Assembly (NCBI GenBank): GCA_002381645.1
Contig: DFXE01000001.1
Span: 335,679 to 399,678 of the forward strand
Direction: 5' to 3'
DNA length: 64,000 nucleotides
Source: Bacteroidales bacterium UBA4116
GTDB lineage: Bacteria > Bacteroidota > Bacteroidia > Bacteroidales > Tannerellaceae
Shown piece by piece: positions 55,873 through 62,909 of this stretch. Each line of letters starts with the position of its first letter. Positions within the stretch are counted from its first letter, which is position 1. The translations under genes and the position numbers were made by a program. The notes beneath the pieces are model-generated. The model worked only from the letters and a program-made list of their open reading frames with translations, did no database searches and was not told the origin of the DNA.

Positions 55873-57223
55873 AAGGTTGGTAGTCTTTTTTCAAACCCGA
55901 CAGTTTCCACCATATCGCGCTTGCAAGCCCTTTCAGGGAGGCAGATACGGATATCGCCACCCATACGCCGGTTATACCGATCAGCGGAGAGAGCCATAGC
56001 GCCAGGGGAAGTCGCGCGAAATTCAGCCCTATACTGATCACAGCCGGAGGCAACGTTTTCCCGTAGCCGTTCCACATACCCAGCGTAGCCGTTTCGAGCA
56101 TCATAAAGATCTGGCAGAAAGCCATGATATACAGGTAGTGTCCGCCTGCCGCTTTAGCCTCCTGCTCGGGCACGAAGATACCGAAGATAGCCTCTCCCCA
56201 GGTCATAAAAACGAATGTGATAACAATTCCGAACGAAAGCAGGGTAGCCAGCACGTAGCGGTATGCCTTTTGTGCCCGTTGCGTCTTACCCGAAGCATAA
56301 TTCTGCGCCACAAACGTGGCCAGCGCCACGGAGAAACCCTGCGAAGTGATAAACGTTATCCCTTCGATCTGGCTTCCGGTCGTCTGGCTCATAACACCCA
56401 GGTGCCCGCCGTACTCAGAAGCGATACGGGCCATAAAGAAATTGATAACGGCAAAAAAACCGTTCATCAGCGCAATAGGCGTTCCCAGCTTTAAAATACG
56501 GAGCACATACTCCCTTTTGACTTTGACAAAATACGAAAACCTGTCCAGTACCCCGTCCGCACGCTTGGTCCGCCAGACGAAAAGGGCGAAAACCACCATT
56601 TGCGAAAGAACAGTGGCAAGGGCAGCCCCGCGCGTACCCATTCCTTCCAGGCTACCTACACCGAATATCAACAGCGGATCGAGCAGGATGTTACACACCA
56701 GGCCCGTACTCATCAGGTAAAACGGTGTGGCGGTATTGCCGGTTCCGTTATAAATGCCCGAAAACGTGTACGACAGGTAATAAAAAGGAATCCCGGTACC
56801 CACGATCCGGAGATAACCCGCAGCCATATCCGCAATGTCAGCTTCAAGTTTGTAAAACGAAACGATAGACGTGCCGAAGCTAACCAGCAGCGAGGCCAGA
56901 ATGATGCTAAGCACCGCCGAGATCGTGAACGCATGCGATGCATACGCCTTCGCCATGCCGGGATTATGGCTGCCGATCGACTGGGCGATCGTGATCTCCG
57001 CCGCCGTTTTGCCGATAAGCGCAAACGACTGGGTAATCCATACGATAATACCTACGGCGCCGATCGCCGCCAGTTCGCGGCTGCCCAGCCGCCCCACCCA
57101 GGCCATATCGGTAAGCGTATAAGCCATTTGAATAAAGCCGGTGGCCATCAACGGCAAAGCCAGCCCGACCAGCTGGCTGAAGATTTTACCTTCGGTAAGT
57201 ATCCTGACTCCTGTTTGACGCAT
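55856..57223 (-). CDS. MATE family efflux transporter
   Basis: A 455-residue inner-membrane protein with twelve helices. The N-terminal ILTEGKIFSQLVGLALPLMA is typical of NorM-like MATE proteins, with a second half starting near FFAVINFFMARIASEYGG. Expected to export cationic drugs or metabolites with Na+ or H+. An upstream ATG at 57250 exists, but the -7 box at 57232-57239 would lie inside it, so I place the start at 57223. It then has almost no 5' leader. Confidence 0.88.
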   Translation of the reverse strand: MRQTGVRILTEGKIFSQLVGLALPLMATGFIQMAYTLTDMAWVGRLGSRELAAIGAVGIIVWITQSFALIGKTAAEITIAQSIGSHNPGMAKAYASHAFTISAVLSIILASLLVSFGTSIVSFYKLEADIADMAAGYLRIVGTGIPFYYLSYTFSGIYNGTGNTATPFYLMSTGLVCNILLDPLLIFGVGSLEGMGTRGAALATVLSQMVVFALFVWRTKRADGVLDRFSYFVKVKREYVLRILKLGTPIALMNGFFAVINFFMARIASEYGGHLGVMSQTTGSQIEGITFITSQGFSVALATFVAQNYASGKTQRAQKAYRYVLATLLSFGIVITFVFMTWGEAIFGIFVPEQEAKAAGGHYLYIMAFCQIFMMLETATLGMWNGYGKTLPPAVISIGLNFARLPLALWLSPLIGITGVWVAISVSASLKGLASAIWWKLSGLKKDYQPSGAAD

Positions 57224-57231
57224 ATGTCCCG

Positions 57232-57239
57232 CAAAGGTA
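57232..57239 (-). promoter_or_regulatory. -7 promoter box almost adjoining the MATE start
   Basis: TACCTTTG on the minus strand ends 8 bp before the ATG at 57223, which would give a leader of only a few nucleotides. Confidence 0.4.
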
Positions 57240-57261
57240 CAAACAAACATCCATAAACAAA

Positions 57262-57303
57262 GAAAGGAGAGAAGTGCCTTTTCAGGTCAACTTCTCCCCT
57301 TTC
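57262..57303 (-). terminator. Hairpin downstream of the 76-residue gene
   Basis: GAAAGGAGAGAAGT (57262-57275) and ACTTCTCCCCTTTC (57290-57303) pair over 14 bp with one mismatch and a 14-nt loop. On the minus strand the tail reads TTTGTTTA. It separates the small gene from the MATE promoter. Confidence 0.55.
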
Positions 57304-57350
57304 CGTTATGCAACAACAAACAATCTATTTACATAGATTTATGTTTAATA

Positions 57351-57581
57351 TCAATATTTGTTGTCTCTTTTATTCTGTTTGTCGTGCATATCACGCACAT
57401 CCTGCTTTACTTCGGCAGCTTCATTTTTCATATCCTGTTTAATTTTGCTGCCTTCGATTTTAGCATCATGCTTCAGGTTGTTTTTATCGCTGTCGAATGC
57501 TTTTTTTACTTTTTCAGCGCCACGTTCCATACTGCCTTCAACATTGTTTTTCGCTTTTTCCGAATCTTTTTTCCAATCCAT
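57351..57581 (-). CDS. Small charged helical protein (LEA/CsbD-like)
   Basis: A 76-residue protein, almost entirely Lys, Asp, Glu, Ala and Asn, with no hydrophobic core and no Cys. It has heptad-like alternation (EKAKNNVEGSMERGAEKVKK) and a tail of KQDVRDMHDKQNKRDNK. Such sequences resemble LEA-like or CsbD-like stress proteins, which are disordered or amphipathic. No catalytic motif. Its composition and the following hairpin suggest a real gene with a stress-protective role, but that is inference. Confidence 0.65.
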   Translation of the reverse strand: MDWKKDSEKAKNNVEGSMERGAEKVKKAFDSDKNNLKHDAKIEGSKIKQDMKNEAAEVKQDVRDMHDKQNKRDNKY

Positions 57582-57702
57582 AATCGTGTAATTTATATGG
57601 GTTTATACTAAAAAAAATAGTTGTAAGCATAACCTTAGTGCGCGCGTTATTGTTTACCCTGCCGTTTACCGTTTATACATCTTTAGTATTTTTATACAAC
57701 TA

Positions 57703-57804
57703 TCAACCCCTATCATCCCCCGTCTTTTTCCTGTTCCTGCCCAGCAGCAGCGAGAGGACGGCAATGATAAACTCGATCACTTTACGTGCTTTTTCTTTGT
57801 TCAT
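57703..57804 (-). CDS. 33-residue single-span membrane peptide
   Basis: A short frame starting at the ATG at 57804, 23 bp inside the 3' end of the glucosaminidase gene, and ending with TGA at 57703-57705. The peptide has a basic N-terminus (MNKEKARK), one hydrophobic helix (VIEFIIAVLSLLLG) and a basic/acidic tail (RNRKKTGDDRG). The overlap suggests translational coupling. It resembles small hydrophobic peptides often found after Bacteroidota HU/amidase gene pairs, some labelled smalltalk by automatic pipelines. A holin-like role beside a signal-less wall hydrolase is possible but unproved. Confidence 0.6.
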   Translation of the reverse strand: MNKEKARKVIEFIIAVLSLLLGRNRKKTGDDRG

Positions 57805-58255
57805 ACGCTTTAATTCGTTTGTCTAAATCGTTACAGATACTTGTAATCATACGTTTGTAAGACGAACGGCAATCGCCGTTTTGTTCGCTTATATAAGGGC
57901 TGTAAGCTATTTCGTGCGCATACGCCCCGTAGATGTGGCTTACCGCGGCAGCCGTCTGGTAAGCCGATGAGATCAGCCGCCCGAAGTCGAAGAAACTGTC
58001 TGCCGGCGAATCGTAACTCCGGAATACCAGCCCGCTGCGCGACGGTTCGCTTTTCCTTCCTTTCCAGTACGCATTGCAGCACCCGTATCCTACGATACCG
58101 AAATAGTTATGATGCCTCGCCGCGAGGCTGCTCCCGCCCCACCCCGATTCTACCGCGCATTGCGCCAGTACGGCCACCCGGTTGACACCGAACAGCTCCT
58201 CCGTCTGCACAGCCAGCGGCAGGAACCTACCGATAAAAATGCTCTTTTCCATCAT
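57782..58255 (-). CDS. Glucosaminidase-type peptidoglycan hydrolase (FlgJ/LytF fold), no signal peptide
   Basis: A 157-residue glucosaminidase-domain protein that should cleave the glycan strand of peptidoglycan. The catalytic Glu lies in QCAVESGWGGSSLAARHHNY (about residue 38), followed by FGIVGYG and YDSPADSFFDFGRLI, as in the FlgJ/lysozyme superfamily. It has no export signal, as in many phage endolysins. It follows the HU-like gene after 19 bp and overlaps the 33-residue membrane peptide. It begins with two Met codons; the second is equally possible. Confidence 0.82.
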   Translation of the reverse strand: MMEKSIFIGRFLPLAVQTEELFGVNRVAVLAQCAVESGWGGSSLAARHHNYFGIVGYGCCNAYWKGRKSEPSRSGLVFRSYDSPADSFFDFGRLISSAYQTAAAVSHIYGAYAHEIAYSPYISEQNGDCRSSYKRMITSICNDLDKRIKAYEQRKST

Positions 58256-58274
58256 TCGTTACCCGGTAGGTATA

Positions 58275-58709
58275 TTACTCATCCATATGCGGCCTTTCAC
58301 ACTCCGCCTCCTTCTTTTCCGGAGAATAGCGTTCAAACTTCACCGTCTCTTTCAGGTAGCGCAGCATGGCGCCGGGGCGGAACACCAGGCGGGCCCGTTT
58401 CAGGTTGGCCTGCGTAAACTCCTTCTCCGTAGCGCTTCCCGTACTGGAGGTGAGCAACTGGAAATTCCCCAGCTCGCCCAGGTGCGCCACCTCGCCTTTG
58501 GCAAGGCTTTTGACCAGCAATTTCGAGATACGGTCGAGCGCGAGCTTCATATCACCGCTCGAAAGCGTAGACGTGTCGGCGGCATCTTCGCAGATCTCAT
58601 CAAAGGAATACACCCGTTGCGCCCGGGTCTGGGCATAAAACAACTTTTCGCCTTCCGGTGCCGCGGGCGACAGATTCTTCTTCAAAACCAATTTGTAATG
58701 TACTGACAT
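58275..58709 (-). CDS. HU family DNA-binding protein (HU-HIG type)
   Basis: A 144-residue protein of the Bacteroidales HU-like group. It begins VHYKLVLKKNLSP and has the HU core KLALDRISKLLVKSLAKGEV and HLGELGNFQLLTSS, then a variable, charged C-terminus. Binds DNA non-specifically and may bend it. It is the first gene of the minus-strand arm of the accessory module, with a -7 box 38 bp upstream. Confidence 0.88.
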   Translation of the reverse strand: MSVHYKLVLKKNLSPAAPEGEKLFYAQTRAQRVYSFDEICEDAADTSTLSSGDMKLALDRISKLLVKSLAKGEVAHLGELGNFQLLTSSTGSATEKEFTQANLKRARLVFRPGAMLRYLKETVKFERYSPEKKEAECERPHMDE

Positions 58710-58747
58710 AACTCAATAATTTAAATAATTAATACTTAATACATTAG

Positions 58748-58755
58748 CAAAGATA
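58748..58755 (-). promoter_or_regulatory. -7 promoter box for the HU-glucosaminidase arm
   Basis: TATCTTTG on the minus strand, 38 bp upstream of the HU-like start. Its upstream end touches the left arm of the nested inverted repeat at 58753-58799. Confidence 0.5.
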
Positions 58756-58799
58756 CAATGCCCGGATAGCGCGCTGGCCGCTAAGTGAAGCCATTGTAT
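58753..58799. repeat. Nested, nearly co-centred inverted repeat between divergent promoters
   Basis: Outer arms ATACAATG (58753-58760) and CATTGTAT (58792-58799) enclose inner arms TAGCG (58767-58771) and CGCTA (58779-58783) around CGCTGGC. The two dyads share their centre within 1 bp. The core is GC-rich while both flanks are AT-rich. It overlaps the -7 box of the minus-strand promoter and lies about 35 bp upstream of the -33 element of the plus-strand one. A likely operator or recombination site. Confidence 0.55.
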
Positions 58800-58835
58800 T
58801 TTAAGTAATTATTTTGCCTTTTTTTGCCATAAATA

Positions 58836-58867
58836 TTTGGTTATGTCTGATTTTTTCTCTATATTTG
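58836..58867 (+). promoter_or_regulatory. Full Bacteroidota promoter for DUF4248 and the primase gene
   Basis: TTTG (58836-58839), a 20-bp spacer and TATATTTG (58860-58867) match the -33/-7 consensus of the Bacteroides primary sigma factor exactly. It lies 37 bp upstream of the DUF4248 ATG. It is the clearest complete promoter in the window. Confidence 0.75.
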
Positions 58868-58904
58868 GTAAATAAAATTATAAAAAAGAACCAAAAATAA
58901 CACC

Positions 58905-59135
58905 ATGGAAAAACACGAACCGTTTTTCAGGATCCGTGCCTACGGAACGGCCGAACTGGCGCTATTATACAGCCCTCATTTAACCACCCAGGGAGCCACC
59001 CGCCAGCTCAGGCGGTGGATCGTATACAACCCTTCCCTCGAAAGCGAACTGGCCCGTATGGGATACCACGCGGGGCACCGTTGCCTCACGCCCAAACAGG
59101 TAGCCTGCATCGTCGAACACCTCGGCGAACCCTGA
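58905..59135 (+). CDS. DUF4248 small protein
   Basis: A 76-residue protein with the DUF4248 pattern: FRIRAYGTAELALLYSP, RQLRRWIVYNP and the C-terminal YHAGHRCLTPKQVACIVEHL. The shape suggests a winged-helix or MerR-like DNA-binding fold, but no function is known. In Bacteroidales it commonly sits before a BT4734/VirE-type gene, as here. The start sits 37 bp after a consensus promoter. Confidence 0.85.
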   Translation: MEKHEPFFRIRAYGTAELALLYSPHLTTQGATRQLRRWIVYNPSLESELARMGYHAGHRCLTPKQVACIVEHLGEP

Positions 59136-59137
59136 CC

Positions 59138-59176
59138 ATGAAAAAACAAAGGAGGTCTTCCCCTCCTGATTATTAA
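59138..59176 (+). promoter_or_regulatory. Leader with a 12-codon frame and a hairpin masking AGGAGG
   Basis: Two bp after the DUF4248 stop an ATG opens a 12-codon frame (MKKQRRSSPPDY, stop TAA at 59174-59176). The same segment forms a hairpin, AGGAGG (59150-59155) against CCTCCT (59162-59167). It lies 20-47 nt before the primase start, too far to be its ribosome-binding site. It may be a leader peptide or attenuator; nothing proves translation. Confidence 0.3.
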
Positions 59177-59196
59177 TACTTTAAATTTATTGATTA

Positions 59197-61317
59197 ATGA
59201 AAATCAGTTACTACACGCATCTCCATCGCAACGAGGGGGATATGCATCTGATCACGATGCTGTTGAAAATCCAGGACGGCACATTCGCCGCAGAAGTGAA
59301 CGCCTTACGCCGGGCTAAACAATCGGGAGACACGACACTGGCCGACAAACTTAAAAAAGCGCTGCCCGCTTTTACCCTTTCCGCCACCTATGCCGGGCGC
59401 AGGAAGAACGAAAACATCACCTGCTACAACGGGCTTATCCTGCTCGATTTCGACAAGCTGCCCGCCGACGGCATCCGGCACCTGGCCGAACAGGCGGCCG
59501 CCTTACCCTATACCCTTTTCTGCTTCCGCAGCCCCGGGGGCGAAGGGTTGAAAATCGGCGTGCGCCCCGTCGTAAGCCACCCGGTAACCGCGGCCAACCA
59601 CCCGAAAACCTTCCGCGCCGTAACGGAATACTATGAAAAACACCTCGGGGTGAAAGCCGATCCTTCCGGAAAAGATACCGGCAGGCTCTGTTTCGTCTCC
59701 TACGACGAACACGCCTACATCAGCGGACTGCTGAGAGGTGAAAACGACAAAGGGGCGGAATCCCGGCCGGATTTACCGCCAATGGATGATGCCGCCATTT
59801 CACCGGCATCCCCGGCCCTTTCCTCCCGGGGCGTTTCCGCCGCGCTCACAAAGGCACGGAAATGTACCACGCGGAAAATTAAGTACGAGGAGGGCAACCG
59901 CAACAATTACGTCTACCTCTTTGCCAACCACTGCAACCGCCTGGGCCTTCACCCCGATGATGTGTATGCCTACGCGCAAAAGCATTTTGCCGACATGCCG
60001 CCCGAAGAGGTCCGCGCCGCTGTCAGCAGCGCTTATACCCATGCCTCCGAACACCACACGGCCCCGCCCCGCCGGCAGGAAAAAAATGACCGCTGCATCC
60101 GCGAGATTGCCGGAATAGAGGAATACCTGCTCCAGCATTACCGGCTGCGCTATAACATCGTGATACACCGTGTGGAGTACCAGAAGGTCAGGTCGCGCCA
60201 GCCCTACCTGCCGATAGACGATGCCAAGGAAAACTCCATCTGGTGCGACCTTCGCCGACTCGGCATCGACTGCCGGCAGACCACGCTGCGCGCGCTGCTG
60301 ATCTCCGACTTCAGCAAACCCTACGACCCCTTTGTGGCCTATTTCAGTTCGCTGCCCCCGTGGGACGGTAAGGTAGACTATATCGCCCGGCTGGCCGACA
60401 CGGTGCAAACCACCCGGCAGGACCTTTGGCATATCTGCCTGAAAAAATGGATCGTGGCCATGGTAGCCTGCGCCACCCTCCCCGATGTCGAAAACCACAC
60501 GGTGCTGATGCTGAACAGCGAACAGGGCATAGGCAAAACCACCTGGTGCTCCAGGTTGCTACCGCCCGAACTGGCTGCTTACCGTTATTCGGGGCTTCCC
60601 AACACCGACTCGAAAGACAACCTGATCAACCTGTCGGAATGTATCCTGGTCAACTTCGACGAACTGGGAAGCCTGAGCATGAAGGAGATCAACAAACTGA
60701 AGGAGATCATCACCAAAAGCGTGATACGCGAACGGCGGGCTTACGGGCGCAATACCGAGAACTACATCCGCCGGGCTTCCTTTACCGCTTCGGTGAACAA
60801 CCACCAGGTACTTAGCGACCTTACCGGTTCCCGGCGGTTCCTCTGTTTCGAGGCCAAAACGATAGACCACCTCACGCCGGTAGACTACCGCAACGTCTAC
60901 TCACAGGCGGTCGCCCTGCTCAAAAGCGGTTTCCGTTACTGGCTCGACTCCGCTGATATAGAAGAAATTAACGACAACAACGACGCCTTCCGCGTACGTA
61001 CCCCCGAAGAAGAATTCTTCTATACCTATTTCCGTAAACCCACCCCCAAAGACACCGCAATGCAATGGCTTACCACATCGCAGATCCTGGAACTCGTGTG
61101 CCTCAAAACGCATCTTCCGTTCACCCACGGAGGAACCGTTAAGCTCGGTATGATCCTCAAAAAAGACGGTTTTATCTGCAGAAAGAAACATAAAACATCT
61201 ACTTTTTGCGTCGTAAGGATCACCGACGAAGAGGTAAGTAATGCCAAAGAGGGCGGGAAAGGTTCACCTGGTGATGATGGTGAAGACATTGATAGTGAAT
61301 CGGTTCTCCTCTTGTAA
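59197..61317 (+). CDS. PrimPol-VapE-like protein (BT4734-type N-terminus plus VirE/SF3-like ATPase)
   Basis: A 706-residue fusion. The N-terminal part (about 1-200) has the primase-polymerase DxD motif in LILLDFDKLP (Asp84, Asp86) and SPGGEGLKIGVRP, typical of the BT4734/VirE_N family. A linker (about 205-300) carries a PriCT-like helical segment. The C-terminal part (about 360-610) is VapE/D5-like: Walker A NSEQGIGKTTW (about 445) and Walker B ILVNFDELGS. Such proteins replicate phages, satellites and plasmids. The C-terminal tail is acidic. It is visibly GC-richer than the genes to its right, a sign of transfer. A terminator follows at 61491. Confidence 0.85.
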   Translation: MKISYYTHLHRNEGDMHLITMLLKIQDGTFAAEVNALRRAKQSGDTTLADKLKKALPAFTLSATYAGRRKNENITCYNGLILLDFDKLPADGIRHLAEQAAALPYTLFCFRSPGGEGLKIGVRPVVSHPVTAANHPKTFRAVTEYYEKHLGVKADPSGKDTGRLCFVSYDEHAYISGLLRGENDKGAESRPDLPPMDDAAISPASPALSSRGVSAALTKARKCTTRKIKYEEGNRNNYVYLFANHCNRLGLHPDDVYAYAQKHFADMPPEEVRAAVSSAYTHASEHHTAPPRRQEKNDRCIREIAGIEEYLLQHYRLRYNIVIHRVEYQKVRSRQPYLPIDDAKENSIWCDLRRLGIDCRQTTLRALLISDFSKPYDPFVAYFSSLPPWDGKVDYIARLADTVQTTRQDLWHICLKKWIVAMVACATLPDVENHTVLMLNSEQGIGKTTWCSRLLPPELAAYRYSGLPNTDSKDNLINLSECILVNFDELGSLSMKEINKLKEIITKSVIRERRAYGRNTENYIRRASFTASVNNHQVLSDLTGSRRFLCFEAKTIDHLTPVDYRNVYSQAVALLKSGFRYWLDSADIEEINDNNDAFRVRTPEEEFFYTYFRKPTPKDTAMQWLTTSQILELVCLKTHLPFTHGGTVKLGMILKKDGFICRKKHKTSTFCVVRITDEEVSNAKEGGKGSPGDDGEDIDSESVLLL

Positions 61318-61340
61318 GCATCTACCCCTATACTTCCCGG

Positions 61341-61486
61341 AGGGGGAGTGTGGGGGGTGTTGGGGAGTGTTTTCCTTAAAGAGCTAATAAAGTGTTCCTT
61401 GTTCCTCTTAGAGAATATAGAGGAACATACGATATATACTATCTTACAGAACCCCGCCCCAACACTCCCCACACCCCCCCACTTTC
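61341..61486. repeat. Large G-rich/C-rich inverted repeat with an inner hairpin
   Basis: A G-rich block at about 61341-61371 (runs of 5, 6 and 4 G) is complementary, with small length differences in the G-runs, to a C-rich block at about 61452-61482. They share GGGGAGTGTT and GGGGGGTGT. Between them GTTCCTCT (61401-61408) pairs with AGAGGAAC (61419-61426). The whole 145 bp could form a cruciform or a long RNA stem; the G-runs could also form a G-quadruplex. It lies just after the primase stop. Confidence 0.6.
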
Positions 61487-61490
61487 TCAA

Positions 61491-61537
61491 AAAAATTGCT
61501 CCCGTCCTAAATAAAATAAGACGGGAGCAATTTTTAT
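61491..61537 (+). terminator. Strong terminator closing the primase arm
   Basis: Arms at 61491-61506 and 61520-61535 are a perfect 16-bp inverted repeat (core TTGCTCCCGTC) with a 13-nt loop and end in a five-T run. The A-rich left edge gives a T-run on the other strand too, so it can work both ways. About 180 bp of AT-rich sequence without recognised features follows before the XRE gene end. Confidence 0.85.
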
Positions 61538-61717
61538 CCGGACACGTCCGAAATTTCGATAATGGGTACAGATAGAGAGATAACAAAAAATAATTTGCTC
61601 TACAGAAATTTGATTTTATAACTGGAGAAACAAAATTTCAATACTAAAAATGACGTAACGGGCAAATGAGCACTAGCCATTAAAATAAAAAAGCGAGAGT
61701 CATTCTTTCTTTTTTTA

Positions 61718-62290
61718 TTATAATTTATCTGCAATCTTAGTAACAATAACTATAAATTTATCTCTTAAGTTATCAACTTCAATTTTTAAAGAATTCAATT
61801 GCGTTTTCTGCTCCTCGATGATATATTTATAAAATTCTTCCGTTCTATCCTGATTTTCTTTATATACATCTTTTGCATCTGTATAAGCTGCCGTAAGTTT
61901 TCTCATTGTATCTTTATAAGCCCTTTCCATTGCCTGCAAGGGATTATGGACTGTAAAAGTTACATTTTCATTCTTTTGAAAATTGTTGTTATTATCTCCA
62001 TCCTGAGAAAAAAAACCACTTTCATCATCTAAGATACTATCCTCAAGCCAAGAAACGCCTACTTCAAGGATTCTTGCAATATCTTCTAAAATCTCAATAG
62101 GTAGGACTTCTTCTTTTTCCCATTCAGATATGGTTTGCTGAGTGACACCCTCCTTACATTTAATCTGGGTTGCTAAATACTCTTGTGAATACCCTTTTTG
62201 CTTTCTGAACCATTTCACATTTTTCCCGTGATTCGGTTTTCTTTTTTTCTCCGTGACTTCTTCTTTTTGATGATTGTCTTTATCTGCCAT
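61718..62290 (-). CDS. XRE-family transcriptional regulator with coiled-coil tail
   Basis: A 190-residue protein. A charged lead (1-22) is followed by an HTH_3 domain (about 24-80): NVKWFRKQKGYSQEYLATQI, QQTISEWEKEE and LEDIARILEV. The second half is a long predicted coiled coil (TEEFYKYIIEEQKTQLNSL) likely used for oligomerisation. It could regulate itself or the neighbouring module; the target is not known. AT-rich, unlike the primase gene beside it. Confidence 0.85.
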   Translation of the reverse strand: MADKDNHQKEEVTEKKRKPNHGKNVKWFRKQKGYSQEYLATQIKCKEGVTQQTISEWEKEEVLPIEILEDIARILEVGVSWLEDSILDDESGFFSQDGDNNNNFQKNENVTFTVHNPLQAMERAYKDTMRKLTAAYTDAKDVYKENQDRTEEFYKYIIEEQKTQLNSLKIEVDNLRDKFIVIVTKIADKL

Positions 62291-62319
62291 ATTTCTTAAT
62301 TTTAATTCACTTTTAAATG

Positions 62320-62327
62320 CAAATATA
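62320..62327 (-). promoter_or_regulatory. -7 promoter box for the XRE gene
   Basis: TATATTTG on the minus strand, 29 bp upstream of the start at 62290. The gap to the next gene (62328-62569) is very AT-rich, with CCGTA recurring at three places, and otherwise holds only the box at 62492. Confidence 0.45.
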
Positions 62328-62491
62328 ACGTATAAATTAAAACTTTGAGCATATAAATATATTTTAGATTTTCCGTAAAATATACATTTTTATCCGTATT
62401 TCTGATTTTATTAAAATTATGATTGTAAAATACTTATAATCAGCCCCGTAAGAATGTTAATATATTATTTATGTACTTTAAAAAAAAAGAA

Positions 62492-62499
62492 TAAATTTG
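62492..62499 (+). promoter_or_regulatory. -7 promoter box upstream of the 65-residue gene
   Basis: TAAATTTG (TAnnTTTG) lies 70 bp upstream of the ATG at 62570; no -33 element is clear. Confidence 0.4.
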
Positions 62500-62569
62500 C
62501 ATCTGACAATCAGTGTATTAGTAGACATTTTTCATAGTATGTATGCTTATTATTTAAACAAGCTCCATT

Positions 62570-62767
62570 ATGGTGCATAAAAAAATAGAACCTGTACATA
62601 TTTCAGAAGCTATAGATTTCACTGCATTTTCAGGTTTAAAATATGAACGTGTCGTAAAACAAATAAGAATGATCTGTTCATTCAGAAATGAAACAGGTGC
62701 TTTTGCTACAGTAGAGAGGGAAGAAGAACTTGTTGACTTGTATGACCTACGGATAATAAACTACTGA
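62570..62767 (+). CDS. Hypothetical 65-residue protein
   Basis: A short frame not recognised by family. It starts MVHKKIEPVHISEAIDF, has a mixed charged core (KYERVVKQIRMICSF) and an acidic tail (EREEELVDLYDLRIINY). No signal peptide or membrane segment. A promoter box lies upstream and a structured terminator follows, which supports expression. Balanced amino-acid composition favours a real small protein. It could be an accessory or antitoxin-like protein, but nothing shows this. Confidence 0.5.
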   Translation: MVHKKIEPVHISEAIDFTAFSGLKYERVVKQIRMICSFRNETGAFATVEREEELVDLYDLRIINY

Positions 62768-62805
62768 GTAATGAAAACGAATGCCTTAGGCAACTAACAA
62801 CTAAC

Positions 62806-62909
62806 GGCAGGGAACTACAACAAACTGCCTTTGTAAACCACCCATTGCCATCCTATTGGGGGTTGTAGTTGAGAGAGTAATCTTTGTAAAAGATGCTCTC
62901 TCTTTTTTT
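62806..62909 (+). ncRNA. Structured RNA or attenuator candidate ending in a terminator
   Basis: Two hairpins exclude each other: GGCAG (62806-62810) with CTGCC (62825-62829), and AACTACAAC (62813-62821) with GTTGTAGTT (62862-62870). The second abuts a terminator hairpin, GAGAGAG with CTCTCTC (62871-62902), followed by seven T. It lies about 40 nt after the 65-residue gene. It could be an attenuated 3' end, or a small RNA transcribed from its own or the upstream promoter. Confidence 0.45.

Noticed and set aside
56600..57256. 218-codon plus-strand frame
   Set aside because: Antisense to the MATE gene; very rich in Arg and His, a typical shadow of a GC-richer coding region.
59800..60498. 232-codon minus-strand frame
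   Set aside because: Antisense to the primase gene; it also lies across its coding domains and has no independent start signals.
61348..61575. 75-codon plus-strand frame after the primase gene
   Set aside because: It runs through the G/C-rich inverted repeat and the perfect terminator hairpin; its composition follows these structures rather than a protein.
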